From Prevotella sp. (lineage in GTDB: Bacteria > Bacteroidota > Bacteroidia > Bacteroidales > Bacteroidaceae): a stretch of DNA of 64,000 bases. Of this stretch, positions 43,734 through 52,274 are shown one piece after another. Each line of letters begins with the position of its first letter. The stretch's first letter is position 1. The translations under genes were made by a program, and so were the position numbers. The notes below the pieces were generated by a model, which was given only the letters and a program-made list of their open reading frames with translations, did no database searches and was not told where the DNA came from. Location: the NCBI GenBank assembly GCA_017470345.1, contig JAFUEP010000027.1, positions 23,945 to 87,944 of the forward strand. Direction: 5' to 3'.

Positions 43734-44297
43734 TTAGGGGAGGAGGGCGGCGGCGAGCTGCTGCTTGATGTGGTTCATGATCTTGTGCTGGCGGCTCTTG
43801 ACGGTGCCCTCAGGCAGCTGCATGACGGCGGCCGTCTCAGCGACGGAGAGCTCCTCCTCGAAGCGGAGGGCGAAGAGCATGCGGGCCTCAGCGGGCAGGG
43901 CGTCGAGCACGTGGCGCAGGGCGGCGTCGAATTCGGCCTGCGAGAGATCGGCCTCGACCGTGGGCAGCTCCGCCTCGGGCTGGCGGTCAATCTGAGCCAT
44001 CGCCTCGGCCTCCACCTGCAGGTGGCGGTAGCGGTTCTTGCAGAGATTATAAGCCACGCTGAATAGCCACGTGCGGAAGGGGCGCCCGGCATTGTACGTG
44101 CGGCGGGCGTCGTAGATGCGCAGGAAGGCATCATGGCAGAAGTCGGCCGCCAACTCGCGGTCGCCGCCGAGCTGGCGCACGAGGAAGCCCTGCAACCGCC
44201 GTGCATAGCGGTTGTAGAGCTCAGCGAAGGCCCGCTCGCTGCCGTCGGCCATGAGCCGTTCGTCAGATAAACGAGAGAGATTGAGATGGATGAGCAT
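43734..44297 (-). CDS. RNA polymerase ECF-family sigma factor
   Basis: The 187-residue protein has sigma region 2 (FAELYNRYARRLQGFLVRQL, then PFRTWLFSVAYNLCKNRYR) and region 4 (FEEELSVAETAAVMQLPEGT, VKSRQHKI). No extracytoplasmic extension is present. It starts 4 nt after the TPR gene and is followed by the small membrane protein, so the three probably form one regulatory operon. Confidence 0.93.
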   Translation of the reverse strand: MLIHLNLSRLSDERLMADGSERAFAELYNRYARRLQGFLVRQLGGDRELAADFCHDAFLRIYDARRTYNAGRPFRTWLFSVAYNLCKNRYRHLQVEAEAMAQIDRQPEAELPTVEADLSQAEFDAALRHVLDALPAEARMLFALRFEEELSVAETAAVMQLPEGTVKSRQHKIMNHIKQQLAAALLP

Positions 44298-44301
44298 GGG
44301 C

Positions 44302-45447
44302 CTACCGGTTGTCAGTCAGGAGATTGAAGAACATCTGCTTGTCGTCCCCCGAGAGCGACGTGTTGGTCACGGCCCTCACGAGGATGTTCATCAGCCACTT
44401 ATAGCGCCGCTCATCGTGCTTGGCATAGTAGGGCAGCAGGTCGGCCAGCAGGACGGCATAGTTGGCCGACAGCCGTTCGCCCGAGGTCCATTCCGGGCGG
44501 AACGAGACGAGCAGATACTCCAGCATATAGCACTCCTCGACGTTGCGGCGCTTCACGGCCATGTTGTCGTAAGACTTAGGGGAATAGCGGAGCGTCAGGC
44601 CCTCGTTGTAGAGGTGCTCCTTCCATGGCTCGGTCACAGAGGGGGGCGTGGTGGCCGAGAAGTAGAGCTGGCGGCTGAAGCGGTCGATGAGCGTCTGCAG
44701 CAGCCGTCGCTCGTAGTCGTCGTACGACCACCCCCGCTCCCATTGTGGCAGCGCGATGTCGAGCTTGCGCGACAGCCACTCGCGATACTCCTTGACGAAG
44801 AGGAAGGGTATGCAGACGATGGTCTTGTCGCGATGCTCGCGCATGCCCTCCTGGATGAGCCACTTCGGGATGACGGCCGCGTCGCCGTTGGCCAGGATGA
44901 TGCCCCCCTGGTCCATGCCCAAGAGCTCGTTGTAGCTATAGCGCAGGACGGCCTCGGAATAGAGTCCGCTCTCGAAGAATCGCTTGGCCATCTGGCTCAT
45001 GCGCTCCATCTGTCCCTTCATGGCCAGATAGCAGACCCACTCGTTGTAGTCGCTGAGCGTCATGTTGTCGGGCAGCATCGTGAGGGCCGCCTCGGCATAG
45101 GCGTCGCCGTCGGTGCCCTCGCCGTGGCCCAGCTTGATAGCCATGTAGGCACACATGTTATAGGTATAGGTATCGGGAATGGCCCGTCCCATCTCCACGA
45201 CGACCTGATGGGCGATGCTGTCGGAGCTGTCGCCCCACCAGCCCATGTAGCGTGCGGCGTTGTAGTAGTTGAGCCAGGCCCTCTCGTCCTTCGGGTTGCG
45301 CCTGACGGCTTCCTGCCAGGCCGACTTCTGCTCTGCATACCAGACGAAGTCTTTCTCCGTCACGATGGGGCTCTCGATGGTTTGTTGTGCGCGTGCCATG
45401 CCGAAGGCGGCAAGGCATACGAATACGATTGCGGTTCGTTTCATCAT
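44302..45447 (-). CDS. Secreted TPR-like protein, first gene of the sigma-factor operon
   Basis: The start at 45447 (MMKRTAIVFVCLAAFGMARA) gives a signal peptide; an ATG nine nt upstream and a longer frame to 45510 are less likely. The 381-residue product is helical with TPR-like stretches (DERAWLNYYNAARYMGWWGD, YNMCAYMAIKLGHGEGTDGD). The body resembles other Bacteroidetes secreted proteins found beside sigma factors. Its function is not recognised. The four-nt gap to the sigma gene indicates coupled expression. Confidence 0.68.
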   Translation of the reverse strand: MMKRTAIVFVCLAAFGMARAQQTIESPIVTEKDFVWYAEQKSAWQEAVRRNPKDERAWLNYYNAARYMGWWGDSSDSIAHQVVVEMGRAIPDTYTYNMCAYMAIKLGHGEGTDGDAYAEAALTMLPDNMTLSDYNEWVCYLAMKGQMERMSQMAKRFFESGLYSEAVLRYSYNELLGMDQGGIILANGDAAVIPKWLIQEGMREHRDKTIVCIPFLFVKEYREWLSRKLDIALPQWERGWSYDDYERRLLQTLIDRFSRQLYFSATTPPSVTEPWKEHLYNEGLTLRYSPKSYDNMAVKRRNVEECYMLEYLLVSFRPEWTSGERLSANYAVLLADLLPYYAKHDERRYKWLMNILVRAVTNTSLSGDDKQMFFNLLTDNR

Positions 45448-45554
45448 TGCTTTCATTGTTCGTTGGGTTGTTTCTGAAAGGTGATACACGCGAGCAGGAA
45501 AAAGGTTCACTTATGTTGTCGTTTTTATTGACAAATCCGTTGGGGCGGTTCAAA

Positions 45555-45644
45555 GAAGCGGTGCTTTTCGGGTCAAAAAGGACCGCTTCTCGACTCAAAA
45601 AGCACCGCTTTTCTTATCGAGAAGCGGTGCTTTATTATTTTTCA
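45555..45644 (-). repeat. Four-unit 22-nt hairpin array downstream of the gate-domain gene
   Basis: Cores start at 45557, 45579, 45601 and 45623, exactly 22 nt apart: AGCGGTGCTT, AGGACCGCTT, AGCACCGCTT and AGCGGTGCTT. On the minus strand AAGCACCGCTT pairs perfectly with AAGCGGTGCTT and is followed by TTTTT. The array lies about 70 nt after the stop of the gene ending at 45714. The remainder of 45448-45713 holds nothing else recognisable. Confidence 0.75.
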
Positions 45645-45713
45645 ACGCATAAAAGATTATTATTCAAGTAGTTATGTATTTGTGCCGAAAAATTGCGAAA
45701 AATCACGACACGC

Positions 45714-46859
45714 CTACACTATCAAAGTGAAGAGGACATACATCCAGTGGGCAATGATAGCCGCGCAGAGGCCGCCGACGGTATGCGACAGGATGGCCTT
45801 CGACGTCTGCTCGCGATAGCCCAGCGAGTCGAGCATGGCGGTGTGGGTGCTGAGGAATCCGCTCCAGCACATGCCGATGGCGGTGAAGACGGCGATGGCA
45901 TTGCCGTCGATCCAGCCCTGCTCGGCAAATCCGGGCACGAGGCTGAGGGCGGCGCCCACGGCTCCCAGGGCGGTGATGGGGAAGGCAATCTGGTGCGGGT
46001 CGCCAAAGCCGAAGAGCCAGCGGAACAGGAAGTCGATCTTGGCCCCCAGCCAGGGCAGCAGCTCGACGCCCTCGTAGGCCTGGCCGTTGTAGACGCCGTC
46101 AGCGCCCGGGCCGAAGGTGAGGATCATGACGAGCGTCGAGATGATGAGCACGCCCGGGATGATGGCCATGCCCACGTCGACACCCGTGCGTCCGCCGTCG
46201 AGCAGCGAGTTGAGGATGCGGATGAAGAGCGTCTTCTCCTCTGCGGGGACGGCCTCCTGCTGCTCGTCGATGTCGCTCTGCTCGACTGCGTTCTCCGTGG
46301 CAAACTCGGGATGGGCCTTGACGAGCAGATGCTGCATCATGCGGGTCGAGACGATGCAGCCGCAGAAGGCCCCGAAGAGGCCGATGAGCGGTGCGGCGAA
46401 GTAGCCCTGGCCGATCATGTAGATGATGACGATGAGGCCCATGCCGAAGGCGGTGCCGAAGTTGGTCAGCGAGATGTACTGATACTTCTTGAAATAGCCG
46501 GCGAAGCGCTTGTCCTGCGACAGCGAGATGATGGCGGGGTTGTCGCTCAGGAATGTCATCACGGCGCCCAGCGAGGCCACGCCCGGCAGGTGGAACAGGG
46601 GTCGCATCAGGGGCCGCAGCAGCAGCTCGAGCATGCTGACGACGCCGAACTCGACAAACAGTCGGCCGATGGCGCCCGTGATGACGCAGATGCCCATCAG
46701 ATAGAACACGGTGTTGAGCAGCAGGTCGTGGGCCGTCTTCATAATGGTGTTCAGCATGTTGGCAGCGCCCATCCGCCAGCCGATGCCCGAGAACAGGATC
46801 AGCACGATGGTCAGGCAAATGACGCCCGACCGTATGGTCTTCATTTCAACTTTCATCAT
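45714..46859 (-). CDS. Nucleoside-recognition (Gate) domain membrane protein
   Basis: The 381-residue protein has about eight membrane helices and two Gate-domain-like repeats. The first includes FLSDNPAIISLSQDKRFAGY. The second includes the loop FGFGDPHQIAFPITALGAVG and ends with IGMCWSGFLSTHTAMLDSLG. Gate proteins are related to concentrative nucleoside transporters and spore maturation proteins. The substrate is unknown. The start could also be the Met at residue 2 or 6. Confidence 0.8.
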   Translation of the reverse strand: MMKVEMKTIRSGVICLTIVLILFSGIGWRMGAANMLNTIMKTAHDLLLNTVFYLMGICVITGAIGRLFVEFGVVSMLELLLRPLMRPLFHLPGVASLGAVMTFLSDNPAIISLSQDKRFAGYFKKYQYISLTNFGTAFGMGLIVIIYMIGQGYFAAPLIGLFGAFCGCIVSTRMMQHLLVKAHPEFATENAVEQSDIDEQQEAVPAEEKTLFIRILNSLLDGGRTGVDVGMAIIPGVLIISTLVMILTFGPGADGVYNGQAYEGVELLPWLGAKIDFLFRWLFGFGDPHQIAFPITALGAVGAALSLVPGFAEQGWIDGNAIAVFTAIGMCWSGFLSTHTAMLDSLGYREQTSKAILSHTVGGLCAAIIAHWMYVLFTLIV

Positions 46860-46886
46860 AAGTATCTGTATTTAGGACAATCTCCA

Positions 46887-46931
46887 CTCATCATTCATCA
46901 TTCATCATTCATCACTCATCATTCATCATTC
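46887..46931. repeat. Tandem CATCATT repeats between the gate-domain and porin genes
   Basis: Seven-bp units (CATCATT, with a CATCACT variant) run for about 45 bp and reach the last codons of the porin gene. It is a simple-sequence tract that could vary in length. Confidence 0.6.
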
Positions 46932-47945
46932 CCCAATCACCCTCACCCGCCACGTCAGTCCGACGTCGACGAGCGACTGGCGGTCGAGCATCGTGCCGGC
47001 GGGGTTGGCGTTGGTGCCGAACGAATAGCAATAGTTGGCATGCAGCCGCACGCGGCCATCGCCCAGGGGGAAGAACTCCAGTCCGCCGCCCACGCGCGTC
47101 AGCTCGGTGCCGGCCATGACGAGCTGGTCGGCAGCGGTGTGCGTCCGGTTGACGTCGTAGGACGCCTTGGCATAAATATTCCACTTGGCCGTGGGCCGAT
47201 AGCTCAGCTCGCCGATGACGGAGCAGTCGCGCAGGAAGTACGTCTGGTGGTCGGCCGCGCGGTTCATCAGGTCGAGCTCGAGGCGCAGGCGGTCGCTCAG
47301 CCGCAGCTCGTTGCCCAGGGCGATGTAGCTGATGTAGTGGCCGTCGGTCCGCTCCATCATGTTCACGCTCCACATCGTGCTCCATGGGCCGTGCGAGCCA
47401 TACCACATCAGGTTGTAGCTGTAGAGGTCCTCATGGCTGAAGGACGGCAGCTGCCGATAGGGGCTCTCGCACACCTGAAAGCGCAGCTTGTCAGTCGTCG
47501 TCAGCTGATAGGCCACGCTGGCACCCCAGGCATAGCAGGGCACGTTGTTCCAGAACTCGCTGCAGAAGTAGAGGTCGATGGGGGCGCGGTCGTACTCGTA
47601 GCCGCCGATGTCAACCACCTGCTTGCCGGCCGAGAGGGTCCACTGGTCCGTCGGCTGATAGTCGAGGTGGAGCCAGTCGGTGGCATCGAAGAAGCCGGCA
47701 TCGAGCGACGCCTTGTTCAGGCGCTGGCGATAGCTGTAGGTCAGCCGGTCGGCAATCTGTCCGTTCATCTTCACGTTGAGATAGCGGCCGCTGAAGCCCG
47801 ACGCGTCGTCGCGCCCGGAGCCGTCGACGTAGTCGCGCTGATAATCGCCGCGAGCCTCCACACTGAGATGCTCAACCACACGTTGCTGAGCAATGGCAGA
47901 CACGCACGCCAGCCACGAGGCGACCAGTAGTAATACTGATTTCAT
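46926..47945 (-). CDS. Outer-membrane porin-like beta-barrel protein
   Basis: The start at 47945 (MKSVLLLVASWLACVSAIAQ) gives a signal peptide; the upstream ATG at 47972 overlaps the -7 box TACCTTTGC (47969-47977). The 339-residue product consists of alternating amphipathic strands (LTYSYRQRLNKASLDAGFFD, WTLSAGKQVVDIGGYEYDRA, RVRLHANYCYSFGTN) and resembles phosphate-selective or alginate-export porins. It may be co-transcribed with the gate-domain gene 66 nt downstream, forming an outer/inner membrane uptake pair. Confidence 0.78.
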   Translation of the reverse strand: MKSVLLLVASWLACVSAIAQQRVVEHLSVEARGDYQRDYVDGSGRDDASGFSGRYLNVKMNGQIADRLTYSYRQRLNKASLDAGFFDATDWLHLDYQPTDQWTLSAGKQVVDIGGYEYDRAPIDLYFCSEFWNNVPCYAWGASVAYQLTTTDKLRFQVCESPYRQLPSFSHEDLYSYNLMWYGSHGPWSTMWSVNMMERTDGHYISYIALGNELRLSDRLRLELDLMNRAADHQTYFLRDCSVIGELSYRPTAKWNIYAKASYDVNRTHTAADQLVMAGTELTRVGGGLEFFPLGDGRVRLHANYCYSFGTNANPAGTMLDRQSLVDVGLTWRVRVIGE

Positions 47946-48047
47946 AGTAGTTATAGATTTTACAAGGCGCAAAGGTAATACTTTTCAGCGAATATTCAAC
48001 GCATATTCTCTTAAAAAAGCAAAAACAGGAACAAATGACAAACAAAG

Positions 48048-48080
48048 TTTGGCTGAATCATTGAAAAGTTGTAACTTTGC
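48048..48080 (+). promoter_or_regulatory. Canonical promoter of serS
   Basis: TTTG (48048-48051), a 20-nt spacer and TAACTTTGC (48072-48080) match the Bacteroidetes consensus exactly. The ATG is 30 nt downstream. Confidence 0.82.
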
Positions 48081-48110
48081 AGGCAGTTTTTATTATTTTA
48101 TCATAGGAAT

Positions 48111-49460
48111 ATGCTTACACTAAAACTCATTACTGAGCAGACCGAGCGAGTCATTGCCGGTCTGGAGAAGAAACACTTTACGGGCGCCCGGGAAGCCATC
48201 GACGAGGTGCTCGCTGTCGACAGGAAGCGCCGCGAGGCCCAGCAGGAGCTGGACCGCAACCTGGCTGAGGCCAAGAAGATGGCCGCACAGATAGGCGCCC
48301 TGATGAAGGAAGGCAAGCGCGACGAAGCCAACGCCGTCAAGGAGCAAGTGTCGCAGATGAAGGAGACGAACAAGCAGCTGGACGAGCAGATGTCGAAGGC
48401 CCAGGAGGAGATGACGCGTCTGCTCTGCCAGATTCCCAATATCCCCTACGACGAGGTGCCCGAGGGCCTGCACGCCGAGGACAACCGCGTGGTGAAAGCC
48501 TCCCCCGCCCCCTCCCAAGGAGGGGAGCTGCCGATGACTGTAGCCGAATTTGACAAGGTTTGGGAGCCGCTTCTCCCCTCCCTCGGAGGGGCCGGGGGAG
48601 GCTCGCTGCCCCACTGGGAGCTGGCCAAGAAATACAACCTCATCGACTTCGACCTGGGCGTGAAGATCACGGGCGCAGGATTCCCCGTCTACATCGGCAA
48701 GGGCGCCCAGCTGCAGCGCGCCCTGATCAACTTCTTCCTGGCTGAGGCCGGCAAGAGCGGCTACACGGAGATCATGCCCCCGACGGTGGTCAACGCCGCC
48801 TCGGGCTACGGCACGGGTCAGCTGCCCGACAAGGAGGGCCAGATGTATCACGCCGAGGTCGACGACTTCTATCTGATTCCGACGGCCGAGGTGCCCGTGA
48901 CGAACATCTATCGCGACGTCATCCTCGACGAGAAGCAGCTGCCCATCAAGAACTGCGCCTACACCGAGTGCTTCCGCCGCGAGGCCGGCTCCTACGGCAA
49001 GGACGTGCGCGGACTGAACCGCCTGCATGAGTTCTCGAAGATCGAGATCGTGCGCATCGACACGCCTGAGCACTCGAAGGAGAGCCACAAGGAGATGCTG
49101 GAGCACGTCGAGGGCCTGCTGAAGAAGCTCGAGCTGCCCTACCGCATCCTGCTGCTCTGCGGCGGCGACCAGTCGTTCACATCGGCCATCTGCTACGACT
49201 TCGAGGTCTACTCGGAGGCTCAGGGCCGCTGGCTCGAGGTGTCGTCGGTCTCCAACTTCGACACCTATCAGGCCAACCGTCTGAAGTGCCGCTATCGCCG
49301 CGAGGACACGAAGAAGACGGAGCTCTGCCACACCCTGAACGGCTCGGCACTGGCCCTGCCCCGCATCGTGGCCGCCCTGCTGGAGAACAACCAGACGCCT
49401 GAGGGCATCCGCATCCCGAAGGCCCTCCAGCCCTACACGGGATTCGACATCATCGACTAA
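48111..49460 (+). CDS. serS: Seryl-tRNA synthetase with an in-frame palindromic insertion
   Basis: The 449-residue protein has the N-terminal coiled-coil arm (about 1-110). The class II core has motif 2 FRREAGSYGKDVRGLNRLHE and motif 3 ALALPRIVAALLEN. It charges tRNA-Ser. It is roughly 25 residues longer than related Bacteroidales enzymes as I remember them. The extra length lies between NRVVK and LPHWELAKKYNLIDF and is encoded by a 105-bp inverted-repeat element (48498-48602) that keeps the frame open. The site is the loop between arm and catalytic core, so activity is probably kept. Confidence 0.96.
   Translation: MLTLKLITEQTERVIAGLEKKHFTGAREAIDEVLAVDRKRREAQQELDRNLAEAKKMAAQIGALMKEGKRDEANAVKEQVSQMKETNKQLDEQMSKAQEEMTRLLCQIPNIPYDEVPEGLHAEDNRVVKASPAPSQGGELPMTVAEFDKVWEPLLPSLGGAGGGSLPHWELAKKYNLIDFDLGVKITGAGFPVYIGKGAQLQRALINFFLAEAGKSGYTEIMPPTVVNAASGYGTGQLPDKEGQMYHAEVDDFYLIPTAEVPVTNIYRDVILDEKQLPIKNCAYTECFRREAGSYGKDVRGLNRLHEFSKIEIVRIDTPEHSKESHKEMLEHVEGLLKKLELPYRILLLCGGDQSFTSAICYDFEVYSEAQGRWLEVSSVSNFDTYQANRLKCRYRREDTKKTELCHTLNGSALALPRIVAALLENNQTPEGIRIPKALQPYTGFDIID
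48498..48602. repeat. Palindromic double-hairpin element inserted in frame in serS
   Basis: The left arm (48498-48527) and right arm (48573-48602) are 30-nt inverted copies with 27 identical positions. Each contains a C-run and its own small CCCCTCnnnGAGGGG-type hairpin. The 45-nt centre encodes LPMTVAEFDKVWEPL. The arms encode Pro/Gly/Ala/Ser-rich sequence. The architecture equals that of 16713-16856. Confidence 0.85.
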
Positions 49461-49499
49461 AGTCAACATCTACACACAACTAAATTTGATTTTTTGAGT

Positions 49500-51866
49500 A
49501 TGAATAAGATTGTCAGGAAAGAACAGTTCTCGGAGAAGGTGTTCCTCTTCGAGATCGAAGCACCCCTCATCGCGAAGAGTCGCAAGGCGGGCAACTTCGT
49601 CATCGTACGCGTGGGCCAGAAGGGCGAGCGCATGCCTCTCACCATCGCTGCCGCCGACATCGCGCGCGGCACCATCACGCTGGTCGTGCAGAAGGTGGGC
49701 CTCTCGTCTTCAAAGCTGTGCCAGCTGGAGGTGGGCGACTACGTGACGGACGTCGTAGGCCCCCTCGGCAACCCGACCAAGATTGAGAAGTTCGGCACGG
49801 TGGTCTGCGCCGGAGGCGGTCTGGGCGTCGCGCCCATGCTGCCCATCATCCAGGCGCTGAAGGCTGCTGGCAACCGCGTGCTGTCGGTCATGGCCGGCCG
49901 CTCCAAGGATCTTATCATACTGGAAGATAAAGTGCGCGAGTCGTCTGACGAGGTCATCATCATGACCGACGACGGCTCCTACGGCGAGAAGGGCGTCGTC
50001 ACCGTCGGCATCGAGAAGTTCATTGAGCAGGAACACGTCGACAAGGTCTTTGCCATCGGACCTCCCATCATGATGAAGTTCTCGAACCTGACGGCCCAGA
50101 AGCACGGCATCCCCTGCGAGGTGAGCCTCAACACCATCATGGTCGACGGCACCGGCATGTGCGGCGCCTGCCGACTGACGATTGGCGGCAAGACGCGCTT
50201 CGTCTGCATCGACGGACCTGAGTTCGACGGCACCCTCGTCGACTGGGACGAGATGTTCAAGCGCATGGGCACGTTCAAGAAGCAGGAGCAGGAGGAGATG
50301 GAGCACTACGAGGAGCATATGGCCCCCCTTTCGGCCCCCGAGGGGGCTACTATAGGCCCTTCCCTTGACCCTGCCCTTGAAACTACAGAAGCCCCCTCGG
50401 GGGCAGTAGGGGGGGCTTCCCTCACCGACCGCAACGCCCCCTGGCGCGACGAGCTCCGCAAGAGCATGAAGCCCAAGGAGCGCACCCAGATCGAGCGCGT
50501 CGTCATGCCTGAGCTCGACCCCGTCTATCGCGCCACCACGCGCACCGAGGAGGTCAACATCGGACTGACCAAGGAGCAGGCCATGCGCGAGGCCAAGCGA
50601 TGCCTCGACTGTGCCAAGCCGACCTGTGTCGAGGGTTGTCCCGTCGGCATCAACATCCCCGCGTTCGTCAAGAACATCGAGCGCGGACAGATCCTGGCCG
50701 CTGCCAAGGTGCTCAAGCAGACCTCGGCCCTGCCCGCCGTCTGCGGACGCGTCTGCCCGCAGGAGAAGCAATGCGAGAGCCGCTGCATCCACCTGAAGAT
50801 GAACGAGCCGGCCGTCGCCATCGGCTATCTGGAGCGCTTCGCCGCCGACTATGAGCGCGAGTCGGGCAACATCTCGCTGCCCGAGATGGCGCCGGCCAAC
50901 GGCATCAAGGTAGCCGTCGTCGGCTCCGGACCTGCCGGCCTGTCGTTTGCCGGCGACATGGCCAAGCTGGGCTACGACGTCTATGTCTTCGAGGCCCTGC
51001 ACGAGATTGGCGGTGTGCTGAAGTATGGCATCCCCGAGTTCCGTCTGCCCAACAAGATCGTCGACGTCGAGATCGACAACCTGCGCAAGATGGGCGTCCA
51101 CTTCCAGACGGACGTCATCGTCGGCAAGACCATCAAGGTCGAGGATCTTGAGCAGCAGGGATTCCGCGGCATCTTCGTCGGCTCGGGCGCCGGACTGCCC
51201 AACTTCATGAACATCCCGGGCGAGAACCTTATCAATATTATGTCGTCCAACGAATACCTGACGCGCGTCAACCTCATGGACGCCGCCAACCCGACGACCG
51301 ACACGCCGCTCAACCCGGCCAAGAACGTGCTCGTCGTGGGCGGTGGCAACACGGCCATGGACTCATGCCGCACGGCCAAGCGACTGGGGGCCGACGTCAC
51401 GCTGGTCTATCGCCGCTCGGAGGTGGAGATGCCGGCCCGACTGGAGGAGGTGAAGCACGCCAAGGAGGAGGGCATCACGTTCCTCACCCTGCACAACCCC
51501 ATCGAATACATCGGCGACGAGCAGGGAGCCGTCCGTCAGGCCGTCCTGCAGGTGATGGAGCTCGGCGAGCCCGACGCCTCGGGACGACGCAGCCCCGTGC
51601 CCGTGGAGGGCAAGACGGTGACGCTCGACGTCGATCAGGTCATCGTGGCCGTCGGCGTCAGCCCCAACCCGCTGGTGCCGAAGTCGATCGAAGGACTTGA
51701 GCTGGGCCGCAAGAACACCATCGCCGTCAACGACGGCATGCAGTCGTCGCGCACGGAGATCTTTGCCGGCGGCGACATCGTCCGCGGCGGTGCCACGGTC
51801 ATCCTCGCCATGGGCGACGGCCGCCGTGCCGCCCAGAACATGCACGATTATTTACAATCAAAATAG
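49500..51866 (+). CDS. Fused NfnB/SudB-like FNR subunit and NfnA/GltD-like NADPH oxidoreductase
   Basis: ATG at 49500 (MNKIVRKEQFSEKV) is the start. Residues 1-280 form a ferredoxin-NADP reductase-type FAD/NAD module like DHOD-B electron-transfer subunits, with a [2Fe-2S]-type cysteine set GTGMCGACRLTIGGKTRFVC. A linker with a palindromic element follows. Residues about 320-788 are a GltD-like module with iron-sulfur motifs CLDCAKPTCVEGCPVG and VCGRVCPQEKQCESRC, FAD-binding VAVVGSGPAGLSFAG and NADP-binding VLVVGGGNTAMDSC. The pair resembles ferredoxin:NADP transhydrogenase or sulfide dehydrogenase subunits; exact substrates are unproven. Such fusions are known in Bacteroidetes. Confidence 0.88.
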   Translation: MNKIVRKEQFSEKVFLFEIEAPLIAKSRKAGNFVIVRVGQKGERMPLTIAAADIARGTITLVVQKVGLSSSKLCQLEVGDYVTDVVGPLGNPTKIEKFGTVVCAGGGLGVAPMLPIIQALKAAGNRVLSVMAGRSKDLIILEDKVRESSDEVIIMTDDGSYGEKGVVTVGIEKFIEQEHVDKVFAIGPPIMMKFSNLTAQKHGIPCEVSLNTIMVDGTGMCGACRLTIGGKTRFVCIDGPEFDGTLVDWDEMFKRMGTFKKQEQEEMEHYEEHMAPLSAPEGATIGPSLDPALETTEAPSGAVGGASLTDRNAPWRDELRKSMKPKERTQIERVVMPELDPVYRATTRTEEVNIGLTKEQAMREAKRCLDCAKPTCVEGCPVGINIPAFVKNIERGQILAAAKVLKQTSALPAVCGRVCPQEKQCESRCIHLKMNEPAVAIGYLERFAADYERESGNISLPEMAPANGIKVAVVGSGPAGLSFAGDMAKLGYDVYVFEALHEIGGVLKYGIPEFRLPNKIVDVEIDNLRKMGVHFQTDVIVGKTIKVEDLEQQGFRGIFVGSGAGLPNFMNIPGENLINIMSSNEYLTRVNLMDAANPTTDTPLNPAKNVLVVGGGNTAMDSCRTAKRLGADVTLVYRRSEVEMPARLEEVKHAKEEGITFLTLHNPIEYIGDEQGAVRQAVLQVMELGEPDASGRRSPVPVEGKTVTLDVDQVIVAVGVSPNPLVPKSIEGLELGRKNTIAVNDGMQSSRTEIFAGGDIVRGGATVILAMGDGRRAAQNMHDYLQSK
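50321..50420. repeat. Palindromic double-hairpin element inserted in frame in the NfnBA linker
   Basis: The left arm (about 50319-50349) and right arm (about 50389-50418) share the inner hairpin GCCCCCGAGGGGGCT in inverse orientation and outer C/G runs. The centre of about 40 nt joins them. The translation APLSAPEGATIG...EAPSGAVGGAS forms a flexible linker between the two enzyme modules. The plan matches the elements in serS and at 16713-16856, though the sequence differs. Confidence 0.78.
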
Positions 51867-51905
51867 TGTGTGTTGCGATTCCGTCGCAACAATAAAGAAA
51901 AAGAA

Positions 51906-52274
51906 GTGAACGGACTATACACCATCCTACTGCTCATACTGAGCAACGTCTTCATGACGCTTGCTTGGTATGGGCACTTGAAGCTCCAGGAGACAGGCAC
52001 ATCATCCAACTGGCCCCTGCTGGGCGTCATCGTCTTCTCGTGGGGCATCGCCTTCTTCGAGTATTGCTGCCAGGTGCCGGCCAACAGGCTGGGCTTCGTC
52101 GGCAACGGCGGGCCTTTCTCGCTCGTTCAGCTGAAGGTCGTCCAGGAGTGCATCTCGCTCGTCGTCTTCTGCGTCATTGCCAACATCATGTTCCAGGGCA
52201 ACCACCTGCATTGGAACCACATCCTGGCCTTCCTGCTCATCATCTGTGCCGTCTATCTTGTTTTCATGAAATGA
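51906..52274 (+). CDS. DUF486 family small multidrug/DMT-type membrane protein
   Basis: The 122-residue protein, read from GTG at 51906, has four membrane helices (LYTILLLILSNVFMTLAWYG, GVIVFSWGIAFFEYCCQVP, VQECISLVVFCVIANIMF, HILAFLLIICAVYLVFM). It has the DUF486 signature PANRLG. A longer in-frame start at 51870 would cover a GTTGCG/CGCAAC hairpin (51872-51890) right after the preceding stop, so GTG with its AAGAAAAAG leader is preferred. Its stop overlaps the next ATG by 4 nt. Transported substrate unknown. Confidence 0.82.
   Translation: MNGLYTILLLILSNVFMTLAWYGHLKLQETGTSSNWPLLGVIVFSWGIAFFEYCCQVPANRLGFVGNGGPFSLVQLKVVQECISLVVFCVIANIMFQGNHLHWNHILAFLLIICAVYLVFMK

Noticed and set aside
45693-47930. 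745-codon plus-strand open frame spanning two minus-strand genes
   Set aside because: It crosses the gate-domain gene, the CATCATT repeats and the porin gene, and is of biased composition. Not a real gene.
48120-49469. 449-codon minus-strand open frame opposite serS
   Set aside because: Antisense shadow of serS, which has full family motifs and a canonical promoter.
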